NCBI GenBank assembly: GCA_963731615.1
Contig: CAVSWD010000008.1
Coordinates: 310,001-374,000 of the forward strand
DNA from: Gaiellasilicea sp963731615
GTDB lineage: Bacteria; Actinomycetota; Thermoleophilia; Gaiellales; Gaiellaceae
Direction: 5' to 3'
Length of the DNA: 64,000 nt
Position numbers and translations under genes: made by a program. Of this stretch, positions 45,185 to 52,611 are shown piece after piece; the stretch's first letter is position 1; each line of letters begins with the position of its first letter. Below the pieces are notes generated by a model. That model ran no database searches, was not told where the DNA came from, and worked only from the letters and a program-made list of their open reading frames with translations.

Positions 45185-46617
45185 GCGCGCAGAGCCTCGC
45201 GGGCGACCTGGCGGTCGTCGAACGGAAGCTTCTCGCCGCCGATCTCCTGGCCGAGCTCGTGCCCCTTGCCGGCGATCACGACCACGTCGCCCGGCTGCGC
45301 GATCTCGACAGCGCGGCCGATCGCGGCTGCGCGGTCGGGATCGATCTCGACCTCGGTGCCCGTGCCCTGAAGGATGTCCTGGATGATCGCGAGCGGATCC
45401 TCGCTGCGCGGGTTGTCCGAGGTGACGATGACGACGTCCGCGAGGTCGCGCGCGACCCGGCCCATCAGCGGCCGCTTCTGCCGGTCGCGGTCGCCGCCGG
45501 CGCCGAAGACGACGATCACCCGTCCCTCAGCGAGCTCGCGTGCCGTCCGGAGCACGTTGTCGAGCGCGTCGGGCTTGTGCGAGTAGTCGACCACGACGGC
45601 GAACGCCTGGCCCTCGTCGACGGCCTCGAAGCGCCCCGGCACTCCCTGGAGCGCTTCGATCCCGGCGGCGATCTCGTCCTCGTCGAGGTCGAGCAGGATC
45701 CCGGCGGCGACTGCGCCGAGAACGTTCTCGACGTTGAAGCGGCCGCGCAGGACCGTTCGGATCTCGATCCCCCCGGCGGTGAAGCTGGCCCCGGACGCGC
45801 CTAGCTCGAGCTGTTCCGGCCGGATCTCCGCGTCGTCGGCGAGGCCGAAGGTGATCAGCGGCGCCCGTCGGGTCTTTTCGAGCTCGTCGGCGAGCTGCCG
45901 CCCCCACGCGTCGCCGACGTTGACCGCCGCCGGCGGCGGCGCGGCGCCGGTGAAAAGCCTGCGCTTGGCGGCGAAATAGTCCTCCATCGTCACGTGGAAA
46001 TCGAGGTGGTCCTGGCTCAGGTTCGTGAACACGAGCGCGTCGAAGCGGACGCGGTCGAGGCGGTGCAGCACCGATGCGTGCGACGACGCCTCGAGCGCGA
46101 CGCTGCGGTTGCCCGCGTCGAGCATCTCGCGAAACGTGCGCTGCAGGTCGATCGCCTCCGGGGTCGTGCGGACGACGGGTCGCACCTTGCCGCCGACGCG
46201 GCTCTCGACGGTGCCGAGGAGGCCGGGGCTCCTGCCGGCGGCCTCGAGCAGCGAGAAGAGAAGGTAGGCGGTCGTCGTCTTCCCGCTCGTGCCCGTCACG
46301 CCGGCGACCTCGAGCTCCCGCGTCGGCTCGCCGAAGAAGACGTCCGCTGCGGTTGCCATCGCGGCCCGCGCCGACGGGACCACCAGCTGCGGCACCTCGG
46401 GCTCGACGGCTCGCTCGACGACGAGGGCGACCGCGCCGCGCTCGACCGCCTGCGCCGCGAACTCGTGCCCGTCGGCGCGTTCGCCTGGAACGCAGAAGAA
46501 CGCCGCCCCCGGCTCGACCGCACGCGTGTCGTAGGCGAGATCCAGCACCTCGACGGGATCGGGACTGCCGAGAACCGCCTCCGGTGCAAGCGCGGCGACG
46601 AGGCGCTCGAGCTCCAT
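45181..46617 (-). CDS. murE: UDP-N-acetylmuramoyl-L-alanyl-D-glutamate--2,6-diaminopimelate ligase
   Basis: This is a 478-residue protein. AYDTRAVEPGAAFFCVPGER, VAGVTGTSGKTTTAYLLFSL (P-loop), VRTTPEAIDLQRTFREMLDA, EASSHASVLHRLDRVRFDAL, and YSHKPDALDNVLRTARELAE are complete. TSDNPRSEDPLAIIQDILQG contains the DNPR motif characteristic of meso-diaminopimelate-specific MurE, so the wall should be A2pm-type. The carbamylated Lys is expected in the DYFAAKRRLF region. Confidence 0.96.
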   Translation of the reverse strand: MELERLVAALAPEAVLGSPDPVEVLDLAYDTRAVEPGAAFFCVPGERADGHEFAAQAVERGAVALVVERAVEPEVPQLVVPSARAAMATAADVFFGEPTRELEVAGVTGTSGKTTTAYLLFSLLEAAGRSPGLLGTVESRVGGKVRPVVRTTPEAIDLQRTFREMLDAGNRSVALEASSHASVLHRLDRVRFDALVFTNLSQDHLDFHVTMEDYFAAKRRLFTGAAPPPAAVNVGDAWGRQLADELEKTRRAPLITFGLADDAEIRPEQLELGASGASFTAGGIEIRTVLRGRFNVENVLGAVAAGILLDLDEDEIAAGIEALQGVPGRFEAVDEGQAFAVVVDYSHKPDALDNVLRTARELAEGRVIVVFGAGGDRDRQKRPLMGRVARDLADVVIVTSDNPRSEDPLAIIQDILQGTGTEVEIDPDRAAAIGRAVEIAQPGDVVVIAGKGHELGQEIGGEKLPFDDRQVAREALRA

Positions 46618-46628
46618 GCGGGGAAACG

Positions 46629-48302
46629 CTACCGGGGTGTCACGGCATCAGGTGCGACCTCGAGCTCGACGAGGCTGGAGCGGGCGATCTCGGCGAAGGC
46701 CGGTGCTGCGACGACGCCGCCCCAGATCGCCCCACGCGGCTCGTCGACCGAGACGAGCACGACGAGGCGTGGATCCTTGGCCGGCACGACGCCGACGAAG
46801 GACGCGACGTAACGGGTCGTCGAGTAACCGCCGGGGATCGGTTTCGCAGCCGTGCCGGTCTTGCCGGCCACGGTGTAGCCCGGCACCGCCGCCAGCGCGC
46901 CGGTACCGCCCTCGGCGGAGACGACGTCGCGCAGCATCGCCATCATCTGGGCCGAGACGGTCTCGGAAAGGACGCGCCGGCCCTTGCCGTTGGCGTTCCG
47001 CTTCGTGCCGACACGCTGGACGAGGTGCGGTGTGCGGAGAACGCCGCCGTTGGCGATCGCGCCGTAGGCGGTCGCCATCTGGATCGCGGTGACTCCGATG
47101 CCCTGGCCGATCGGGACGTTGCCGATCGTCGAGCCCGACCAGTAGCTCGGCAGGAGGCCGCGCGACTCGCCGGGAGCATCGATCCCGGTCTGCTTGCCGA
47201 AGCCGAACCTGGCGATCCAGTCCTCGACCCGCGAGCGGCCGAGGATCTGCGCGAGGGTGACCGTGCCGATGTTCGAGGACTGCGAGAGGATCTGCGCGAC
47301 CGTCATCTGCTGCGTCGCGCGCGGCTCGTGCTCGTGGATGACCCGGTCGGCGACGCGGATCGAGGGGGCGAGCATGAAGGCGGTCTTCGGCGTGACGAGC
47401 TTCTCCGAGAGCGCGGCCGCGACGGTGACCACCTTGAAGGTCGAGCCGGGCTCGTAGAGGTCGGTGACCGCGCGGTTCCGCCGCCTTGCAGGCGATGAGG
47501 CGCTGAACTTGTTCGCATCGAACCCCGGCGCCACGGCCATCGCCAGGACCGCGCCACTCCGCGGATCCAGGACGATCGCAGTCGCGCCCTTGGCGCCCCA
47601 CTGCTTGACAGTCTCGCGGAGCACGGATTCGGCGTTCGCCTGGATGCGGTGGTCGATCGTCAGGAAGATGTCCTCGCCCTGGCGCTCGGGCTGAGTCGCG
47701 ATCACGTCGATGACGCGGCCGGCCGGGTCGGTGACGGTCGTCTGGCTGCCCGGCTTGCCGGCGAGCGGCTTGTTCAGGTGGCGCTCGAGGCCGTCGAGGC
47801 CGTCGTTGTCGACGCCCGCGAACCCGAGGACGTGCGCCGCCACGTCGCGCTGAGGGTAGAAGCGCAGCTCCTCCGGATAGAAGCCCAGCCCCTCGAGCCC
47901 CCGCTGCTCCAGCTCTGCCGCCTTGGCGGGGTCGGCCTTCCGCTTGACGTAGACGAAGTGGCGCGACTGGTCGGCGAGGAGCGGATAGAGCTTGTCGGCA
48001 CTGACGCCGAGAACCTGTGCCGCCGCCAGCGCCACGCGGCGCGGATCCTTCACACGCCGCGGGTCGGCGTAGATCGTCGTCGCCTGCTCTCCGATCGCGA
48101 GCGGCTCGCCGGTACGGTCGAAGATCGTCCCGCGCCCGGCGGGAATCTCGGTCGTGTCCTCCTGCTGGCGCGCGGCCATTTGCTCGAGCGTCGAGGCCTG
48201 CACGCCTTGCAGCCAGACGGCCCGGGCAAGCGTGCCGGCGAAGACGAGCACGAAGAGGCCGAGCAGCAGACGGATGCGGCGGTTGGAGCGGCGGTCGCTC
48301 AC
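46629..48302 (-). CDS. ftsI: Peptidoglycan D,D-transpeptidase FtsI/penicillin-binding protein 2-type
   Basis: This is a 557-residue class B penicillin-binding protein. A short cytoplasmic N-terminus and a membrane helix (IRLLLGLFVLVFAGTLAR) are followed by the PBP dimerisation domain with AGRGTIFDRTGEPLA. The transpeptidase domain has the three active-site motifs: SxxK in EPGSTFKVVT (Ser at about residue 290), SxN in SQSSNIG, and KTG in GYTVAGKTGTAAKP. No C-terminal PASTA domain is present. It cross-links septal peptidoglycan. It sits between ftsL-like and murE genes as in other dcw clusters. Confidence 0.96.
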   Translation of the reverse strand: MSDRRSNRRIRLLLGLFVLVFAGTLARAVWLQGVQASTLEQMAARQQEDTTEIPAGRGTIFDRTGEPLAIGEQATTIYADPRRVKDPRRVALAAAQVLGVSADKLYPLLADQSRHFVYVKRKADPAKAAELEQRGLEGLGFYPEELRFYPQRDVAAHVLGFAGVDNDGLDGLERHLNKPLAGKPGSQTTVTDPAGRVIDVIATQPERQGEDIFLTIDHRIQANAESVLRETVKQWGAKGATAIVLDPRSGAVLAMAVAPGFDANKFSASSPARRRNRAVTDLYEPGSTFKVVTVAAALSEKLVTPKTAFMLAPSIRVADRVIHEHEPRATQQMTVAQILSQSSNIGTVTLAQILGRSRVEDWIARFGFGKQTGIDAPGESRGLLPSYWSGSTIGNVPIGQGIGVTAIQMATAYGAIANGGVLRTPHLVQRVGTKRNANGKGRRVLSETVSAQMMAMLRDVVSAEGGTGALAAVPGYTVAGKTGTAAKPIPGGYSTTRYVASFVGVVPAKDPRLVVLVSVDEPRGAIWGGVVAAPAFAEIARSSLVELEVAPDAVTPR

Positions 48303-48682
48303 CGAGTCGGCGGCACGAGCTGGACGTGGAAGGTCAGCGCGGGGTCGGCCGGCTCGAGGCCGAGCTTCGAGCGCGCCTGCGATTCGATGCGCGCGTTCGC
48401 CGAGGCGCTCGAGAGCTGGGAGCTGAGGCGCTTCGTGTCGGCGCGGAGCTGAATCCGCTCGCGGCCGAGCTCGTCAAGCCGCACGTTCAGCTGCAGGACG
48501 GCAACGTTCACCGCGACGACGCCGCCGAGGAGCGCGGCGAGCACGACGATCCAGACGACGCCGCCGAAGGGGCGCGCCTTCTGTCTCGGCTTCGCCTTCG
48601 CCTTCGGACGTGCCGGCGAACGCCGCCGCTGCGGTACCGCCTGAGGCTCGGCACGTGCGGATCCCGCCGCCCAGCTCGCCAT
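48299..48682 (-). CDS. ftsL: FtsL-like division protein
   Basis: This is a 127-residue bitopic protein. A basic, Pro/Lys/Arg-rich cytoplasmic N-terminus (ARPKAKAKPRQKARPFG) leads to one membrane helix (VVWIVVLAALLGGVVAVNVAVLQ) and a leucine-zipper-like coiled coil (LDELGRERIQLRADTKRLSSQL), then a short tail. Sequence identity of FtsL is too low to rely on; the call rests on topology and position between rsmH and ftsI. ATG overlaps the rsmH stop by 4 bases, and the stop overlaps ftsI by 4. Confidence 0.75.
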   Translation of the reverse strand: MASWAAGSARAEPQAVPQRRRSPARPKAKAKPRQKARPFGGVVWIVVLAALLGGVVAVNVAVLQLNVRLDELGRERIQLRADTKRLSSQLSSASANARIESQARSKLGLEPADPALTFHVQLVPPTR

Positions 48683-49656
48683 CAGTCGACCGCCTTCAGG
48701 GCGGCGCGCAGCTTCGCCGAGGCTGCGCGCGGGTTCGCATCGATTTCGCGGCCGCTCGGCCGGAGCGGCTTGCGGGTCAAGTCGCGCAGGATCGGCTCGT
48801 TGCCGCAGTTGCAGATCGGGAACTCGGGCGGGCAGGTGCAACCGCGCGCCTGCTCGCGGAAGTACTGCTTCACGATCCGGTCCTCGAGCGAGTGGAAGCT
48901 GATGACGGCGATGCGGCCGCCCGGCCTGAGCATCCGCACCGCCGCCGGAAGTGCTGCCTCGAGCGCGCCGAGCTCGTCGTTGACCGCGATCCGCAGCGCC
49001 TGGAACACACGCTTGGCCGGATGCCCGTCGCCGAAGCGGGCCGGCGTCGGAATCGCCTGCTTGATGGTGTCGGCGAGGTCGATCGTGCGCTCGAACGGCC
49101 GCTCCTCGCGGCGACGGACGATCGCCCGCGCAATCTGACGGGCGTAGCGCTCCTCGCCGTAGCGCTTGAAGATGACGCTGAGCTCGCGCTCGTCGGCCTC
49201 GTTGACGAGCTCGCGCGCGGAGAGCTCGGCGGCGCTGTCCATCCGCATGTCGAGCGGCGCGTCGGCCGCGTACGAGAAGCCGCGCTCGGGCCGGTCGAGC
49301 TGCATCGAGGAGACGCCGAGGTCGAGCAGGATCGCATCCGCCTGCACGCCGTTGGCGGCGAGCTGGCTGAGGACGAGCGAGAACTCGCCGCGGAGGAAGC
49401 GGGTCTGGGCAGCGCCCGCGGCGGCCTTGAAGCGGTCGAAGTAGTTGCGCGCAGACGGATCGCGGTCGATCGCGATCAGCTTGCCGTCGCCCTCGAGGTC
49501 GCCGGCGAGCAGCCGCGAGTGACCGCCGGCGCCGAACGTGGCGTCGACGACGGTCTCGCCGGGCTGCACCGCGAGGAGCTCGCGCACCTCCTCGGCGAGC
49601 ACGGGAACGTGATCAGACGCGCTTCTCTGCAAGACGTTCGGCAACATCGTCAGCAC
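48682..49656 (-). CDS. rsmH: 16S rRNA (cytosine(1402)-N(4))-methyltransferase
   Basis: The frame gives up to 324 residues. SDHVPVLAEEVRELLAVQPG, VDATFGAGGHSRLLAGDLEG (SAM-binding), AIDRDPSARNYFDR, ADAILLDLGVSSMQLDRPER, and GGRIAVISFHSLEDRIVKQY, ending with CTCPPEFPICNCGNEPILRD, are all RsmH. The start is uncertain because the ATG at 49656 overlaps mraZ by 44 bases; an ATG at 49647 is another choice. It methylates C1402 of 16S rRNA. Confidence 0.95.
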   Translation of the reverse strand: MLTMLPNVLQRSASDHVPVLAEEVRELLAVQPGETVVDATFGAGGHSRLLAGDLEGDGKLIAIDRDPSARNYFDRFKAAAGAAQTRFLRGEFSLVLSQLAANGVQADAILLDLGVSSMQLDRPERGFSYAADAPLDMRMDSAAELSARELVNEADERELSVIFKRYGEERYARQIARAIVRRREERPFERTIDLADTIKQAIPTPARFGDGHPAKRVFQALRIAVNDELGALEAALPAAVRMLRPGGRIAVISFHSLEDRIVKQYFREQARGCTCPPEFPICNCGNEPILRDLTRKPLRPSGREIDANPRAASAKLRAALKAVD

Positions 49657-50047
49657 TCCCTTCGACCTTCGTCACGTGATCGGCCCAGGCGGCTCGATCC
49701 CAGATCTCGAGGTGGTCGTGGACGCCGGCCACGACGACCTCCCGCCCGAGCCGGGCGTGCCGCGTGAGCGCCGGCGGCACGAGCACCCGCCCCTGCTTGT
49801 CGAGCTCCGCGTCGGACGCGGCGGCGAAGAAGAACCGCTTCAGCTCGCGCGCCTTCTTCGAGAACGGATCGAGGGGCGCGAGACGCGCCTCGACCAGGGA
49901 GTTCCAGTCCGAGCGCGAAAACACGTCGAGGCACTCGTCGAGGCCGCGTGTGAGGACGACACCTCCGGCCAGCGCCTCCCGAAACCGCGCCGGGAGCGTG
50001 AGCCGGTTCTTGTCGTCGATCGTGTGCTCGTATTCGCCGAAGAACAT
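49613..50047 (-). CDS. mraZ: Transcriptional regulator MraZ
   Basis: The ATG at 50047 gives a 144-residue protein with the two MraZ/AbrB-like repeats: MFFGEYEHTIDDKNRLTLPA then RFREALAGGVVLTRGLDECL, and DAELDKQGRVLVPPALTRHA. The DxxGR motif in the second repeat is intact, with a diverged DDKNR in the first. MraZ forms ring oligomers and represses its own operon through repeats of GTGGG; exactly such repeats are upstream at 50071-50105. First gene of the dcw cluster. Confidence 0.96.
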   Translation of the reverse strand: MFFGEYEHTIDDKNRLTLPARFREALAGGVVLTRGLDECLDVFSRSDWNSLVEARLAPLDPFSKKARELKRFFFAAASDAELDKQGRVLVPPALTRHARLGREVVVAGVHDHLEIWDRAAWADHVTKVEGSADDVAERLAEKRV

Positions 50048-50070
50048 CGTTTCACGCCGGTCCTCTCTCT

Positions 50071-50105
50071 CCCACTTCGCCCCACTGTAGACCACTTCTC
50101 CCCAC
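50071..50105 (-). promoter_or_regulatory. MraZ-binding repeats upstream of mraZ
   Basis: Four GTGGG-like pentamers on the minus strand (GTGGG, GTGGT, GTGGG, GTGGG) start every 10 bases, at 50105, 50095, 50085 and 50075 in the transcription direction. This one-per-turn spacing of GTGGG separated by 5 bases is the known MraZ operator design. The last repeat is 23 bases upstream of the mraZ ATG. Confidence 0.88.
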
Positions 50106-50221
50106 TTGTCTACCCCTGCGCAACAAATTCCTGCCGGCCGAGGACTCGGCGAATAGCGAGGTGCTCAGCCGAGGCGCGTCGAACCGGGCGACGCTGGCGT
50201 GGCCGCTGCCGCTCGAGCGGC

Positions 50222-51025
50222 TCAGGCGGTGAGACCGGCGCCGCGGCGGGTGAGCGCGAGCGCGCCCCGCTCGGCTGCGAACGCCAGCGCGTCCGCGACT
50301 TCCATCCCCGACGCGAGGGCGTAGGTCAGCCCGGCTGCGAAGCAGTCGCCCGCACCGTAGGCGTCCTCGTACTCGCCCGCGGCGGGCGCGGCCTTGTAGG
50401 GCCCGCCCGGCTGCGCCCAGCCGCCGAGCGAGCCCGCGGTCGAGACGACGAGCTTCGGCGGCGGGTCGAGCTCGCCGGGCTGGTACCGCTCGGCCTCGTC
50501 GTCCCCGCTCGCGACGAGCGCGTCGAGCTCCACGCCGGCGGCGTGAAGGGTCGGCAGCTCGCGCGCGGTGGCTACCAGCACCCGCGCGCGCCGCGCCTGC
50601 CGCGCTGCCTCCGCGTCGCCCGCCGTGAAGTAGACGCCGTCCACCTCGTCGAGCGCCTCCCAGGGAAGCGTGCCCTCACCGCCGTGCGGTCGCGGCTTGT
50701 CGCCGATGATCGTGATCGTCCGCTCACCCCCCTCGTCGAGGTAGCAGAACCCACGTCGCTGCTCGGCCTCCGACTCCGGCGCGTGGACGCGAACGGACGC
50801 GGCCTCGAGCTCGCGGCGCGCGCGCGCGCCGAGCTCGTCGCCGCCGAGCAGGCAGTAGAGCGACGCCTCACCGGCGAGCCGGGCGAGCTCGACCGCGGCC
50901 ACGCCACCGCCGCCCGCGGGCTCAGCCCAGGTCTCCCGCGCGCCGACGATCTCGCCCGGACGCGGTACGGCCTCGACGCGGAGGAACTCGATCCACTCCA
51001 CATGACCCACAACGGCAACCTTCAT
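50222..51025 (-). CDS. PfkB-family carbohydrate/nucleoside kinase
   Basis: This is a 267-residue ribokinase-fold protein. N-terminal MKVAVVGHVEWIEFLRVEAV and AEPAGGGGVAAVELARLAG (the GG-rich substrate loop) start the family fold; EYEDAYGAGDCFAAGLTYAL near the C-terminus is the second PfkB signature with the catalytic Asp in GAGD. Substrate cannot be assigned. It is divergent to the sigma factor gene and upstream of mraZ. Confidence 0.88.
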   Translation of the reverse strand: MKVAVVGHVEWIEFLRVEAVPRPGEIVGARETWAEPAGGGGVAAVELARLAGEASLYCLLGGDELGARARRELEAASVRVHAPESEAEQRRGFCYLDEGGERTITIIGDKPRPHGGEGTLPWEALDEVDGVYFTAGDAEAARQARRARVLVATARELPTLHAAGVELDALVASGDDEAERYQPGELDPPPKLVVSTAGSLGGWAQPGGPYKAAPAAGEYEDAYGAGDCFAAGLTYALASGMEVADALAFAAERGALALTRRGAGLTA

Positions 51026-51067
51026 CGCCTCACTCTCACAGATGCCGCCCGCCCGGCGTTAGAAGGG

Positions 51068-51565
51068 ATGATGGAAGCAGTGGCCACCGTTCCTCCGTTC
51101 GAGCACTTCTACGTCGAGCAGCGCGACGTCGTGCTCGGCTTCCTGCGGCGCCGGCTCGGCGGCCAGGCCGCGGAGGATGCCTTCCAGGAGACGTTCCTGC
51201 GCGCCCTGCGCGCGTACGACCGGCTCGAGCACGCCGACCATCTGCGCGCGTGGGTGCTGACGATCGCCGCACGGCTCGTGATCGACTCGGGTCGGCGCGC
51301 CAGGCCCACGGCCGCCGAGCTGCCGGAGCTGCCGGTCGAGGACGGCCGGCCGGCGTACGCCCAGATCGAGCACCTCGCCGACCGCCTGCCGCCGACCGAG
51401 CGCGCCGCGGTCGTGCTCCGCTACGCCTACGACCTTGCCTACGACGACATCGCAGTCGCACTGGACTCGACGCCCGAGGCGGCCCGGCAGGCGGCCTCGT
51501 CCGGCGTCCGCCGGCTGCGCTCTTCTACGCACAAACCTGGGAGGACTCATGACCGTCTCGCCTGA
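51068..51565 (+). CDS. RNA polymerase sigma factor (ECF-type)
   Basis: From the ATG at 51068 (a second ATG follows at 51071), 165 residues. Region 2: FEHFYVEQRDVVLGFLRRRL, AEDAFQETFLRALRAYDRLE, and HLRAWVLTIAARLVIDSGRR. Region 4: LPPTERAAVVLRYAYDLAYD with the recognition helix TPEAARQAASSGVRRLR. The frame ends at 51565, overlapping the start of the ogt gene by 17 bases. It is followed by ogt and the GFA gene on the same strand, so it may direct a response to alkylation or aldehyde stress; that link is inference. Confidence 0.88.
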   Translation: MMEAVATVPPFEHFYVEQRDVVLGFLRRRLGGQAAEDAFQETFLRALRAYDRLEHADHLRAWVLTIAARLVIDSGRRARPTAAELPELPVEDGRPAYAQIEHLADRLPPTERAAVVLRYAYDLAYDDIAVALDSTPEAARQAASSGVRRLRSSTHKPGRTHDRLA

Positions 51566-52109
51566 GCTCGACCAGCGGTTCCGCGAGGCCGCCGCGGCCG
51601 AAGGGCTTCTCGACGTCGGCTTCGACGTCGTCGACAGCCCGATCGGACCGCTGCTCGTCGCCGCCACCGGCCGCGGCCTCGCCCGCATCTTCTTCGAGCC
51701 CGATCCCGAGCTGCACCTCGAGCGGCTCGCGCGGACGTTCGGGCCGCGCGTGCTCCGCTCCGCGACGAGCGTCGACCCGACACGCCGCCAGCTGGACGAG
51801 TACTTCTCGGGCAGCCGCAGCTCGTTCGCCCTCGACGTCGACCTGCGCGGTGCGGCGCCGTTCGCCCGGCAGGTGCTGGACGAGCTCGCGCTCGTCCCCT
51901 ACGGACAGACGACGACGTACGGCACTCTCGCGGCCCGGGTCGGGGCACCGCGCGCCGCCCGCGCCGTCGGAACGGTGATGAACCGCAACCCGATCCCGAT
52001 CGTCCTTCCCTGCCACCGCGTCGTCGGCGCGAACGGCAGCCTCACCGGCTACGGCGGCGGCCTGGACGTGAAGGAGCGGCTGCTGCGGCTCGAGGGCGCG
52101 CTGCTCTAG
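51549..52109 (+). CDS. ogt: Methylated-DNA--[protein]-cysteine S-methyltransferase
   Basis: This is a 186-residue protein. N-terminal sensor-like domain with VDSPIGPLLVAATGRGLARI, then the active domain with PYGQTTTYGTLAARVGAPRA, RAVGTVMNRNPIPIVLPCHR and VVGANGSLTGYGGGLDVKER. The PCHRV motif carries the methyl-accepting Cys at about residue 155. It removes methyl groups from O6-methylguanine in a suicide reaction. It starts inside the sigma factor end, so they are coupled. Confidence 0.95.
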   Translation: MTVSPELDQRFREAAAAEGLLDVGFDVVDSPIGPLLVAATGRGLARIFFEPDPELHLERLARTFGPRVLRSATSVDPTRRQLDEYFSGSRSSFALDVDLRGAAPFARQVLDELALVPYGQTTTYGTLAARVGAPRAARAVGTVMNRNPIPIVLPCHRVVGANGSLTGYGGGLDVKERLLRLEGALL

Positions 52110-52119
52110 TCTGCGGATC

Positions 52120-52533
52120 GTGGAGGCGCCCATCACCGGCGGCTGCGGTTGCGGCGCGGTTCGCTTCGAGGTCTCGAAGCCGTTCGTCTCGGCCGGTTAC
52201 TGCCACTGCACCCGCTGCCAGCGCCGCTCCGGCACGGCTGCGTCGGCCAATGCCCGCGCCGAGCCCGGGTCGGTTCGGATCGTCTCAGGCGAGGAGGAGT
52301 TGCGCGCGTGGGCACCGGAAGGCGGCCGTGAAAAGGTCTTCTGCGGCCGCTGCGGCTCCGCGCTCTTCACTCGGGAGCCCGGTACCACCGATCACGTCGG
52401 GGTCAGGCTCGGAGCGGTCGACGGCGACCCCGGCGTGAGGCCAAGTACGCGCGCCTACGTCGCGTACGCCGCGATCTGGGAGGCGATCCCGGACGACGGC
52501 CTGCCTCGCCATTCGGAGGCTCGACCCTCCTAG
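52120..52533 (+). CDS. GFA family protein (Mss4-like, glutathione-dependent formaldehyde-activating type)
   Basis: This is a 137-residue protein from GTG 52120. Zinc ligands are visible as GGCGCGAVRFEV, SAGYCHCTRCQRRSGTA and KVFCGRCGSALF; these give the paired CxC and CxxC sites of the beta-tent Mss4 fold. The family was named for glutathione-dependent formaldehyde activation, but most members are uncharacterised. Ten bases after ogt on the same strand. Confidence 0.85.
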   Translation: MEAPITGGCGCGAVRFEVSKPFVSAGYCHCTRCQRRSGTAASANARAEPGSVRIVSGEEELRAWAPEGGREKVFCGRCGSALFTREPGTTDHVGVRLGAVDGDPGVRPSTRAYVAYAAIWEAIPDDGLPRHSEARPS

Positions 52534-52543
52534 CGCGTTATCA

Positions 52544-52567
52544 CCCGTTCGGAGCACGCCGAACGGG
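52544..52567 (+). terminator. Hairpin after the GFA gene
   Basis: CCCGTTCGG / CCGAACGGG is a perfect 9-bp stem with a six-base loop. It is placed between the GFA gene and the GGDEF-EAL gene, without a T run. Confidence 0.65.
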
Positions 52568-52611
52568 GCTGGACAGATCACGGTTCGTCGGGCGAGTCCT
52601 GCCCTGCGGTC

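Noticed and set aside
52544..52611. Cyclic-di-GMP riboswitch before the GGDEF-EAL gene
   Set aside because: Only a simple 9-bp hairpin is seen, with no conserved aptamer sequence.
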